DNA of 50,171 nt, from contig VSNK01000005.1 of the NCBI GenBank assembly GCA_009774255.1, positions 1-50,171 on the forward strand, read 5' to 3'. The DNA is from Faecalicatena sp. Its GTDB lineage: Bacteria > Bacillota > Clostridia > Lachnospirales > Lachnospiraceae. Positions 34,616 through 42,004 of the stretch are shown one piece after another. The notes below the pieces were generated by a model, which saw only the letters and a list, made by a program, of their open reading frames with translations, made no database searches and was not told the origin of the DNA. Each line of letters begins with the position of its first letter. Position 1 is the first letter of the stretch. The position numbers were made by a program, and so were the translations under genes.

Positions 34616-36205
34616 ATGGGATTTTATGTGAATCCACCGGCCGACGCATTTCAGGCGGTTTTGAAAGGAGGGGACTATGTGGATAAGTCCGGCCTGATTG
34701 CCTATACGAACAGGGTTCTTGAAAGTGATAGAATGCTGACTTGCTCCAGCCGTCCCAGACGCTTTGGAAAATCATTTGCAGCCAAGATGCTTGCCGCATA
34801 CTATTCGAAAGGCGCGGATTCCAGGGCGCTTTTTGAGCATTTAAAAATTGCCGGAATCAAGGAGGCCAGATTTGAGGAAAATCTGAACAAGTACGATGTA
34901 CTGTTTTTAGATATTACATCATTTATTTCAATGGCAGAGACAATTGATGAAGCGGTAAAAGAGTTACAGGCAGATGTGATCAGTGAACTGAAAAGCGTAT
35001 TTCCAGGATGTGTGGGTGACGGTACAAAGTCGCTTTTCAAAGTTCTGATGCAGATTCATGCAAATACAGGCAGAAAGTTTTTTGTGATTATTGATGAATG
35101 GGATGCTCTGTTCCGGGAAGCAAAAGAAAAGGAGGAATTACAGAAGGCGTATATCCAATTGCTGCGGAGTATGTTTAAAAGTGCCCAGACTTCCCAGGTA
35201 ATTGCAGGTGCATATATGACGGGCATCCTGCCGATTAAAAAGTATGGTACCCAATCCGCATTGACGGATTTTAAAGAATTTTCCATGCTGGAACCGGGGC
35301 TTCTGGCGGAGTTTACAGGTTTTACGGAGGAAGAGGTCATCAGCTTATGTAAGAAGTATGGTCTTTCCTTTGAGGAGGCATGTAAGTGGTATGACGGATA
35401 TTGTCTGGATCAGATTGGACATGTATATTGTCCGAATTCCGTCATGGAGGCTGTTTCGAATCTGAGATTTGGCAGCTACTGGACAAAGACAGAGACCTAT
35501 GAAACGCTGAAAACCTATATTGATCTGAATTTCGATGGTTTAAAGGATGCAGTCGTAGACCTGCTTGGAGGGAAGCGGTGCAGGATTGATACAGGGACAT
35601 TTCAGAATGATATGACCTCATTGTCCGGTAGAGATGATATTTTAACATTGCTTGCACATCTGGGGTATCTTGCCTATGACATGGAATCAGAAGAAGCGTT
35701 TATTCCGAATGAGGAGGTGCGCAGAGAATTTGTCCGGGCAATCCGAGAGGGCAGAAGACCGGAACTGGCGAAAGCGGTCAGGCTGTCAGACCAGCTTTTG
35801 TCGGCAACGCTTCGACTGGATGAATATATGGTTGCGGAAATCCTCGAAAATATACACGAATCAGAAATAACGCCGGGAAATTACAATAATGAGCAGGCTC
35901 TTCGTTATGTAGTGATTACTGCATATCAGAGCGCAGTGGATCATTATATGCGTTTTGAGGAACTGGCAAGTGGAAAGGGCTATTCTGATATTTTATTCTT
36001 GCCGAGAAAAACTTCGTCAAAACCGGCATTGCTGATTGAATTAAAATGGGATAAAAATGCGGAGAAAGCTATTACGCAGATCAGAGAAAAGAACTATATG
36101 AACATTATAAAGAAATTTGATTATAAGGGTGAGCTTATTCTGGTTGGTATTAATTATAGTACAAAGAATAAGAAGCATGCCTGTAGAATCGAGAAGTATC
36201 ATTGA
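34616..36205 (+). CDS. AAA-ATPase-like protein with C-terminal PD-(D/E)XK nuclease domain
   Basis: A 529-aa two-domain protein of the AAA-ATPase-like / DUF1703 kind. The N-terminal part has a non-standard Walker A, RPRRFGKS, at 46-53, followed by a Walker B-type VIIDEWDAL. The C-terminal part has a PD-(D/E)XK core with D458 (YSDILF) and E475-x-K477 (LIELKWD). GAAAGGGGATG precedes the ATG. A decayed paralogue follows directly. Such proteins are very common in gut Bacteroidetes and Firmicutes genomes and are suspected, but not shown, to act on DNA. Confidence 0.88.
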   Translation: MGFYVNPPADAFQAVLKGGDYVDKSGLIAYTNRVLESDRMLTCSSRPRRFGKSFAAKMLAAYYSKGADSRALFEHLKIAGIKEARFEENLNKYDVLFLDITSFISMAETIDEAVKELQADVISELKSVFPGCVGDGTKSLFKVLMQIHANTGRKFFVIIDEWDALFREAKEKEELQKAYIQLLRSMFKSAQTSQVIAGAYMTGILPIKKYGTQSALTDFKEFSMLEPGLLAEFTGFTEEEVISLCKKYGLSFEEACKWYDGYCLDQIGHVYCPNSVMEAVSNLRFGSYWTKTETYETLKTYIDLNFDGLKDAVVDLLGGKRCRIDTGTFQNDMTSLSGRDDILTLLAHLGYLAYDMESEEAFIPNEEVRREFVRAIREGRRPELAKAVRLSDQLLSATLRLDEYMVAEILENIHESEITPGNYNNEQALRYVVITAYQSAVDHYMRFEELASGKGYSDILFLPRKTSSKPALLIELKWDKNAEKAITQIREKNYMNIIKKFDYKGELILVGINYSTKNKKHACRIEKYH

Positions 36206-36227
36206 ATATTGAAGGAGATGAACAGGT

Positions 36228-36596
36228 ATGGGAATCTATGTAAATCCGGGAAATATTGCATTTCAGAGAGCTTGTTTTTCAGACATATATATTGATAAAA
36301 GTATGTTGATTTCTAAGCTGAATGCTGCATATGGGACAGAAAAGAGGTTTTTATGTGTCAGCCGCCCGCGCCGCTTTGGAAAATCAATGGCAGCGAACAT
36401 GCTGACGGCTTATTATAGTTGCGGCTGTGATTCTGCGGAGCTGTTTGCAGGTTTAAAGATTGAGAAGGAATATGCTTCATGGATTGAGGGCTATACGGGG
36501 GAAATCCTTTTGGTGGGGATCAACTATGATAAAGAAAAAAGGATCATGAGTGCGTGATTGAAAAATATGTAAAGGTGGATTAAAGAGTTTAGAACA
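36228..36596 (+). pseudogene. Internally deleted, frameshifted paralogue of the AAA/nuclease gene
   Basis: The first 84 codons match the N-terminus of the preceding gene, including SRPRRFGKS. The frame then jumps directly to the last 20 or so residues of the family (YTGEILLVGINYD, against YKGELILVGINYS). About 400 codons are missing. After GINYD the run GAAAAAAGG has lost one A: restoring it would give an ending HECVIEKYVKVD that matches the intact gene's HACRIEKYH. As written, the frame ends at 36557. The upstream GAGATGAACAGGT is shared with the intact gene, so this is a tandem duplication. Confidence 0.85.
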
Positions 36597-36630
36597 ATGA
36601 TTTTGACATGGACAGATTGGGGGAGAGAGC

Positions 36631-36924
36631 ATGGATGTTGTAACGATTTTGGATGAGCTACAGAATCAGGCACTGCGCGACCCGGAAGTCAGGGACAGAT
36701 TTTTGGATACCAGAAAGGCGAAGGAGCCGATTTCAGAATTTTGCAGGGTATGCCGGGAAATGGGATATGAAATTTACGAGATGGATCTGATCTGTGCGGG
36801 CGAAGAATTTCATGCCGCAATGAAACGGAGTACGAACGGCGGCGGAGAGAATTCACCGATGCTGGCAGGAGAGGATGATTTTTACGAGCTGTTCCTTGCC
36901 GGTATCCGCCGTTTTTGCAGATGA
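36631..36924 (+). CDS. Small hypothetical protein, Nif11-like
   Basis: A 97-aa acidic protein with a good GGGGGAGAG site. The first 65 residues (VTILDELQNQALRDPEVRD, EFCRVCREMGYEIYEMDLI) resemble the helical Nif11-type leader domain in spacing of hydrophobic residues and the GYEI turn. A NGGGENSP stretch and DDFYELFLAGIRRF follow. No peptide-modifying enzyme or transporter is adjacent, so a leader role is doubtful. I do not assign a function. Confidence 0.6.
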   Translation: MDVVTILDELQNQALRDPEVRDRFLDTRKAKEPISEFCRVCREMGYEIYEMDLICAGEEFHAAMKRSTNGGGENSPMLAGEDDFYELFLAGIRRFCR

Positions 36925-36993
36925 AAAAGACAAGGAAGGCCGTGAAATTGCAATAAACTGCGGAAAGGAGAACGAAAAACCAAAACAAAAGTA

Positions 36994-37023
36994 TTGACAT
37001 CCCCTTCAGGCGTGTGGTATAGT
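36994..37023 (+). promoter_or_regulatory. Promoter of the HAAS-PadR operon
   Basis: TTGACA (36994-36999), an 18-bp spacer and TATAGT (37018-37023). The stretch ATACTACTATAATATT just downstream is a possible operator for the PadR protein (inference). Confidence 0.65.
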
Positions 37024-37083
37024 GAATTCATACTACTATAATATTTACAATAGTTATTTTTACAATAAAGAAGGGGGATCATT

Positions 37084-37848
37084 ATGGATCAGCAGGTCTA
37101 TCTGAAAAAGCTTTCTTATGCCGTACGATGGAGACTGCCGAAACCGGAGGCGGACGAAATATTGGCCGATTACGAAGAAATCTTTTCTGAGCGTCCGGCA
37201 GAAGCAGAGGAGCTGTTTATCGGGGAACAGGGTGGTCCGCTTCACGCAGCCCGGCTGTTCACGGAGCCGAAAGTGTACCGCCGGTGGCTGGTAGTATTTG
37301 GGTGCATGGCCTTTTGTCTGCTGTGGCCTGAATTCCTGCTGCTGCGGGCCAGGTTTTACCGATACCCGTCGGTAACGATGTTTTTGCTGCTTGGAATTGG
37401 TACGTCTGCTGCATTAATCTGGTTTCGGCCCCGTCGGGGAGAAAGGGGAAGACTGCCTTTTCCAAAAGGACTTTGCCCGATGCTGGTGGGTCTGCTGCTG
37501 CTCTTTGCCGCAGCAGAAGGGGTACTGGCAGGTCTGGCGTCGGGAATCTGGGAATCTCTGCCTCCGGCATGGTACGGAACTTTGGCTTACCGGACGATGA
37601 GCCTGGCAGGTACGGCCGCGGCAGCCCTTGGATTATTCGGACTTGTAAAAGCACGGATATCGGATCGGCGCTGGCGTGCTCTTTATGTAATGGGGCTTAT
37701 GGTATTAGCAGAATGCGTCCTGGTGATTGCGGTTCTGGTCAGTATGGACATCAGCACAGCTTCGGATAGCTGGTGGGCTTCTTATACCGGCATCATGGCG
37801 GGCATTGGCCTTATGGGATTGGCCGGCGCGGGGGTATCCCTATGCTGA
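37084..37848 (+). CDS. HAAS/DUF1700-type membrane protein
   Basis: A 254-aa protein. The N-terminal soluble part (YLKKLSYAVRWRLPKPEADEIL followed by ADYEEIFSERP) matches the HAAS/DUF1700 domain that commonly accompanies PadR regulators. About six membrane helices follow (VVFGCMAFCLLW, MLVGLLLLFAAAEGVLAG, MGLMVLAECVLVIAVLV). AAGAAGGGGGATC precedes the ATG. Its end overlaps the padR start by 7 nt. Such pairs usually sense envelope or drug stress (family knowledge, not shown here). Confidence 0.82.
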   Translation: MDQQVYLKKLSYAVRWRLPKPEADEILADYEEIFSERPAEAEELFIGEQGGPLHAARLFTEPKVYRRWLVVFGCMAFCLLWPEFLLLRARFYRYPSVTMFLLLGIGTSAALIWFRPRRGERGRLPFPKGLCPMLVGLLLLFAAAEGVLAGLASGIWESLPPAWYGTLAYRTMSLAGTAAAALGLFGLVKARISDRRWRALYVMGLMVLAECVLVIAVLVSMDISTASDSWWASYTGIMAGIGLMGLAGAGVSLC

Positions 37849-38144
37849 AAAAAGATCTCATCGAGCTGTGCCTGCTTCATGTCTTATCCGCCGAGGATTT
37901 ATACGGATATGAAATCCTGCGCCGCATCCATGAAAGCTTTCCCGGTACGCAGGAGAGCGGCATCTATGCATTGCTTCGCGGGTTATGCAGGGAAGGCTGC
38001 ACGGAACAATATGAGGGCGAGACGTCTGACGGCCCAAAAAGAAAATATTACCGCATTACCAAAGCGGGAAATGTAAAACGGGAAAGCCTGCTTGAGGAAT
38101 GGCGGCGCCTCCGTGATACGCTTGCCGCATTGGGTGTGGAGTAA
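37842..38144 (+). CDS. PadR-family transcriptional regulator
   Basis: A 100-aa winged-helix protein: DLIELCLLHVLSAEDLYGYEIL (first helices), SGIYALLRGLCREG (recognition helix, where many members read GTLYPLLRRLE) and RKYYRITKAG (wing). Length is typical of short PadR proteins. The ATG at 37842 lies within the end of the HAAS gene. In most pairs the padR gene comes first; here it is second, but the overlap still couples them. It probably represses its own operon. Confidence 0.88.
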   Translation: MLKKDLIELCLLHVLSAEDLYGYEILRRIHESFPGTQESGIYALLRGLCREGCTEQYEGETSDGPKRKYYRITKAGNVKRESLLEEWRRLRDTLAALGVE

Positions 38145-38265
38145 TATAAATTTAAAGGAAGTATGGATTCATGAAAATGATTTGCGGTCGTTTCCGGTGC
38201 GTGCGGGATTTGAATGGAAAAATTGTGAAGGCTATGATGGATAGATCTGAAAGTGAGATGAGAGT

Positions 38266-38754
38266 ATGGACAAGCAGGAAGTTTATAATTTATTGGAGAG
38301 AAAAAATATTTGGCATGAGGTGACAGAACACAGAGCTGTCTATAATATGGCGGAGCTTTCGGAGATTGATATTCCCTATCCGGAGGCTGATGCTAAAAAT
38401 TTGTTTGTCCGTGATGACAAGAAAAGAAATTATTATCTTATCACGGTAAAAGGGAATAAACGGGTTGATTTAAAGGAGTTCAGGAAGAGGAACCATACAC
38501 GCCCGCTGAGCTTTGCGTCGGAAAATGACCTTATGGATATCATGGGGTTGGCGCCGGGTTCGGTAACGCCGCTTGGGGTATTGAATGATAGAGGGTTCAA
38601 AGTGAAGGTGTTTATAGACAGGAGTTTTATGGATACGCCGGGGCTGATCGGTGTCCATCCGAATGATAACACGGCAACGGTATGGCTGAAGACAGAGGAT
38701 ATGGTCAGTCTGATAGAAGAACATGGGAACCAGGTTGAACTGGTGCAGATCTGA
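38266..38754 (+). CDS. YbaK/ProX-type aminoacyl-tRNA deacylase
   Basis: A 162-aa editing-domain protein of the PrdX/ProX kind, which removes alanine wrongly attached to tRNA-Pro. Typical segments are EHRAVYNMAEL, AKNLFVRDDKKRNYYLITV with the catalytic lysine region, RPLSFASENDLMDIMGLAPGSVTPLGVLN and GVHPNDNTATVWL. Parts of these are quoted in short form. It starts from ATG after GAGATGAGAG. It stands alone. The specificity is inferred from the family. Confidence 0.88.
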   Translation: MDKQEVYNLLERKNIWHEVTEHRAVYNMAELSEIDIPYPEADAKNLFVRDDKKRNYYLITVKGNKRVDLKEFRKRNHTRPLSFASENDLMDIMGLAPGSVTPLGVLNDRGFKVKVFIDRSFMDTPGLIGVHPNDNTATVWLKTEDMVSLIEEHGNQVELVQI

Positions 38755-38762
38755 TGTGAAGA

Positions 38763-39045
38763 TCTGTCGGTATCCAGGTTTCCGGTGGGCTCGTCCGCCA
38801 GGATGACCGGGGCATCGGAAGCCAGCGCACGTGCGATTGCCACTCGCCGCTGTTGTCCGCCTGACAGCTTCAGTACATTTCGCCGTGTCTCGTCTCTTCC
38901 CAGCCCCAGCCGGGCCAGGATGGGAACGGCGTCCAGTCTGGCGGTAAGCCGCACATTTTCAACAGGCGTCATGTAATCAATCAGGTTGTAGTTCTGGAAG
39001 ATCAGCGAGATATGATTCCTGCGGTGGTGTTCCAGGCCCTTTTCC
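38763..39045 (-). pseudogene. Fragment of an ABC transporter ATP-binding gene
   Basis: The minus strand encodes SLIFQNYNLIDYMTPVENV (Q loop), LSGGQQRRVAIARALA (signature) and VILADEPTGNLDTD (Walker B). The Walker A part is missing upstream, and the frame runs into antisense of the deacylase gene downstream. It is the central third of a MacB/LolD-type ATPase, left by deletions at both ends. It is not closely similar to the intact ATPase at 45826. Confidence 0.85.
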
Positions 39046-39147
39046 CTCCCCGACCGGTACATGTTACAGTTCCCTCCGCGCCATTCAGTATATAAAAAGT
39101 CAATCAAAAGGATGAACAGAGTCATTGAGGTTTTCTCTGATATTTTG

Positions 39148-39277
39148 TATAATAGGAATTGCGCTGAGGCGCAAGCAGGTCATCAATTTTCTGATGAAAA
39201 TTGGTGACAAATTATAATAGGAATTGCGCTGAAGCGCAAGCAGGTCATCAATTTTCTGGCGAAAATTGGTGACAAAT
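39148..39277. repeat. Two tandem 65-bp double-hairpin units
   Basis: Units at 39148-39212 and 39213-39277 differ at only about three positions. Each has hairpin TTGCGC-TGAA-GCGCAA (TGAG in the first) and hairpin TCATCAATTTTC with GAAAATTGGTGA. The tandem ends 12 nt before the ribosome site of the aldo/keto reductase gene. A related copy occurs at 42899. Confidence 0.92.
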
Positions 39278-39299
39278 TATAATCGGAGGAGGAATGCAC

Positions 39300-40415
39300 A
39301 TGCAGTATAAAGATTTCAAAGATACGAAGCTGTCCATGCTGGGCATGGGCGCTATGCGTTTGCCGGTGATTGACGGGGAACAGGGGAAGATCGATTATGA
39401 AAAGGCAAAGGAGATCATTGACAGGGCCTATCAGGGCGGAATCAATTATTATGATACGGCATACATTTATCACAATGGAAAGTCCGAGGAATTTTTAGGA
39501 AAGGCTTTGGCAGAATATCCGAGAGACAGCTACTATGTGGCGGATAAATTCAACCTGCAGGCAGAGCCGGATTATAAGAAACAGTTTCCGGAACAGTTGT
39601 CCCGCCTGAATATGGAATACATTGATTTCTATCTGATCCACGGGATCCAGGATGCATGGCTGGATCAGTTCTTGGAGTGCGGCGCGATCCGGTATTTTGA
39701 CGAATTGAAAAAGCAGGGAAAGATCCGGAATCTGGGCTTTTCCTTCCACGCGTCACCCGCATCCTTAAAGAAGCTGCTGAAAATATATCCATGGGATTTC
39801 GTGCAGATTCAGCTCAATTACCTGGACTGGTATTATGGAGACGCGAAGGAGCTGTATGATATTCTGGAAGAGGCAGGCATCCCGGTGATGGTCATGGAAC
39901 CGGTCCGGGGAGGGAAACTGGCGGGCCTGACGCCGGAAGCGGAGGCGATTTTCAAAGAAGCGGATCCGGAGGCTTCCATTGCGTCCTGGGCGCTGCGCTT
40001 TGTGATGAGCCGCCCCCGGGTTCAGGTCGTATTGAGCGGGATGTCAGACCTGGAGCAGGTGGAGGATAATCTGCATACGTTTTCAGAGAAGGCATGTTTG
40101 ACGGAGGAAGAGGAGACGCTGGTAAAAAAGGCATCAGATGAATTCAGATCAAAGGTTGCGGTGGGATGTACAGCCTGCCATTATTGTACTCCGAACTGTC
40201 CCATCGGTCTGGATATTCCGAAGATCCTCTCGCTTTATAATGACGTGAAGCTTGTGAATGAGGAATGGAGGGCCACCTTCGCGGACGATCTGCCGGAGGG
40301 AAAACGTCCGGAGGACTGCATCGGATGCGGCGCCTGCACAGGGCACTGCCCACAGAGTCTGGATGTCCCTGCAATTATGAAGGAGATGGCGGAGATCCGG
40401 AAGAAGTTTCAGTGA
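39300..40415 (+). CDS. Aldo/keto reductase with C-terminal 4Fe-4S domain
   Basis: A 371-aa oxidoreductase. The AKR barrel spans about 1-270, with LGMGAMRLP, the catalytic tetrad region NYYDTAYIYHNG (Asp and Tyr), VADKFN (Lys) and DFYLIHGI (His). The C-terminal domain holds two ferredoxin-type cysteine sets, CTACHYCTPNCPIG and CIGCGACTGHCPQS, for two 4Fe-4S clusters. I chose the ATG at 39300, spaced correctly from GGAGGAGG; an ATG at 39294 is too close. It faces a LysR gene at its end. The substrate is unknown; electron transfer from ferredoxin is likely. Confidence 0.92.
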   Translation: MQYKDFKDTKLSMLGMGAMRLPVIDGEQGKIDYEKAKEIIDRAYQGGINYYDTAYIYHNGKSEEFLGKALAEYPRDSYYVADKFNLQAEPDYKKQFPEQLSRLNMEYIDFYLIHGIQDAWLDQFLECGAIRYFDELKKQGKIRNLGFSFHASPASLKKLLKIYPWDFVQIQLNYLDWYYGDAKELYDILEEAGIPVMVMEPVRGGKLAGLTPEAEAIFKEADPEASIASWALRFVMSRPRVQVVLSGMSDLEQVEDNLHTFSEKACLTEEEETLVKKASDEFRSKVAVGCTACHYCTPNCPIGLDIPKILSLYNDVKLVNEEWRATFADDLPEGKRPEDCIGCGACTGHCPQSLDVPAIMKEMAEIRKKFQ

Positions 40416-40425
40416 TGAATAGTTT

Positions 40426-41313
40426 TTAACTCTGCAGTTTTTTGATTTCGTCCATAAATTTTTCAGAAGCTTTCGAGAATATCTGATATTTTTTCCAGAT
40501 CATGCTCATACCGGCTTCCCTTTTGGGCGTGAGAGGGCGGAAACACAGTATGCTGGTGTCGGACGTATTGATGATCTTATCAAATCCGATCGCATATCCC
40601 AACCCTTCCTCGACCATCAGGGAAGCATTAAAGAGCAGGTTATAAGATGCAATGATCTCTAATTCCGATATTTCCTTTTGCATCCAGTCTGTCAGCGCAC
40701 CCTGGTTTTCCTCCTGCTGCGATACGATCAGCGGCTTATCCCACAGATCCTTTGGAGAGACGGCCGTTTTTGCGGCAAGGGGAGAATCCTTCCGCATCAA
40801 TACGCCCCAGGTATCCTTAAAGGGCATTTCAACGGAATTATATTTTGTATGGTCCACAGAACCAAACACGATTCCAAAGTCGATCAGACCCTTGTCCAGT
40901 TGTTCAATTACAAATTGTGCGTTTCCGCTGGAAATATGATAGTGAATGCCGGGATAGGTCTTGTAAAGCTCACGTGCCGCCTTCGCAATAATGCGGACTG
41001 CATCGGTTTCTCCGGCTCCAATATAAACATTCCCCACAATGATTTGGTCGGATAGGGAGATTTCCTGTTCTGTCTTCCGGACCAGATTCAGGATTTCTTC
41101 CGCCCGTTTCCGAAGGATCATGCCTTCCTCCGTAAGGGTAACTTTTCTGGAACCCTTTGTTCCCCGGATCAGAAGCTGCTTTCCCAATTCTTCTTCCATG
41201 GCTTTTATCTGAGTAGAAAGTGTAGGCTGTGAAAGATGCAGGGATTCTGCCGCTCTTATGATACTCTGCTCCCTTGCTATTGCAAGGAAATATTGAAGTA
41301 CACGCAATTCCAT
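40426..41313 (-). CDS. LysR-family transcriptional regulator
   Basis: A 295-aa regulator. The N-terminal winged helix-turn-helix (LRVLQYFLAIAREQSI, RAAESLHLSQPTLSTQIKAMEEELG) is followed by the linker helix and a two-lobed effector domain from about residue 90. It is convergent with the aldo/keto reductase, with only 10 nt between stops, and divergent from the 41577 gene. A TTGAAA-17-TATACT promoter lies at 41425-41397 on its strand. Its target may be the divergent small gene and DUF3737 (inference). It is related to, but distinct from, the LysR protein at 44077. Confidence 0.92.
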   Translation of the reverse strand: MELRVLQYFLAIAREQSIIRAAESLHLSQPTLSTQIKAMEEELGKQLLIRGTKGSRKVTLTEEGMILRKRAEEILNLVRKTEQEISLSDQIIVGNVYIGAGETDAVRIIAKAARELYKTYPGIHYHISSGNAQFVIEQLDKGLIDFGIVFGSVDHTKYNSVEMPFKDTWGVLMRKDSPLAAKTAVSPKDLWDKPLIVSQQEENQGALTDWMQKEISELEIIASYNLLFNASLMVEEGLGYAIGFDKIINTSDTSILCFRPLTPKREAGMSMIWKKYQIFSKASEKFMDEIKKLQS

Positions 41314-41396
41314 ATGTTCGATCTAGTCCTTTCGTTTCATAATGTTTTCTGTGGTATGCTCAGGACATCCCGATATGTCCATCCGACGTTTCACAA

Positions 41397-41425
41397 AGTA
41401 TAACATGTCTTATAATAGGTTTCAA
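41397..41425 (-). promoter_or_regulatory. Promoter of the LysR gene
   Basis: On the minus strand TTGAAA (41425-41420), a 17-bp spacer and TATACT (41402-41397). Confidence 0.7.
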
Positions 41426-41452
41426 CTATACAAATGCATTCAATACAAGTAT

Positions 41453-41481
41453 TTGCTATTTGATAAAAATACAAATATAAT
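41453..41481 (+). promoter_or_regulatory. Promoter of the small cysteine protein gene
   Basis: TTGCTA (41453-41458), a 17-bp spacer and TATAAT (41476-41481). It is divergent from the LysR promoter, with 27 bp between their -35 boxes, a usual LysR control layout. Confidence 0.7.
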
Positions 41482-41576
41482 ATAAAAACAGAAAAAACTT
41501 TACAGGCAGCTCAGGATAATCCGATTCCGGAAGGCTGGGGAAATAAGATTGTATAGATTATCAACGGAGGCTGAAA

Positions 41577-41834
41577 ATGGCAGATAAAAGGATTGGGTTG
41601 GAGGAAATGACTTCCTATGGGTCAAAAGAAGCAGTCATTCAAAATATGAGGGATGCGGGCTGCAGCCAGGATACGATTGAATGCTGTATGGCCTCTCTGG
41701 ACTGCGGGGAAAAGACAGAACTTTTGAAGCAGTTGGAAAAGCACAGAGAGGGTCTTCTGCGCAAAGTGCATGAAGAAGAAAAACGCATTGACTGTCTGGA
41801 TTATCTGGTATATCAGATCAGACAGTGCAAATGA
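41577..41834 (+). CDS. Small hypothetical protein with conserved cysteines
   Basis: An 85-aa soluble protein with five cysteines in two clusters (DAGCSQDTIECCMASLDCGE) plus two in the tail (RIDCLDYLVYQIRQC). The tail half (LLKQLEKHREGLLRKVHEEEK) is a probable coiled coil, and it ends in a short tyrosine-containing helix. The start follows GGAGG. It lies upstream of the DUF3737 gene and divergent from a LysR gene. I recognise the type from related genomes but know of no function; a redox or metal-sensing role is possible. Confidence 0.7.
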   Translation: MADKRIGLEEMTSYGSKEAVIQNMRDAGCSQDTIECCMASLDCGEKTELLKQLEKHREGLLRKVHEEEKRIDCLDYLVYQIRQCK

Positions 41835-41849
41835 CAGGGATTCAGGATA

Positions 41850-41976
41850 TTATACTGCGCGCCAGATAAATCTGCCGCACAGTATAATATAATGCGCACA
41901 GCCGCATAAGGAAATATGCCGCTCCGCGGCTACGGCTGGCGCGATACTCACGGCAGATTTCATCGGCCGTGAGTAT
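41850..41976 (+). repeat. 127-nt three-stem palindromic element, copy 2
   Basis: Opposite orientation to the copy at 22648-22775. Stem 1 pairs 41852-41866 with the segment ending near 41885 (15 bp, two mismatches). Stem 2 is imperfect, from GCGCACAGCC to GGCTGGCGC. Stem 3, ATACTCACGGC with GCCGTGAGTAT, is a perfect 11 bp. It fills the gap between the small cysteine gene and DUF3737. Confidence 0.85.
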
Positions 41977-42004
41977 ATTATGAAAAAATGGAGGAAATCA
42001 GACA

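Noticed and set aside
39148..39277. Possible CRISPR array
   Set aside because: The 65-bp units abut with no unique spacers and no cas genes are present; they are tandem palindromic repeats.
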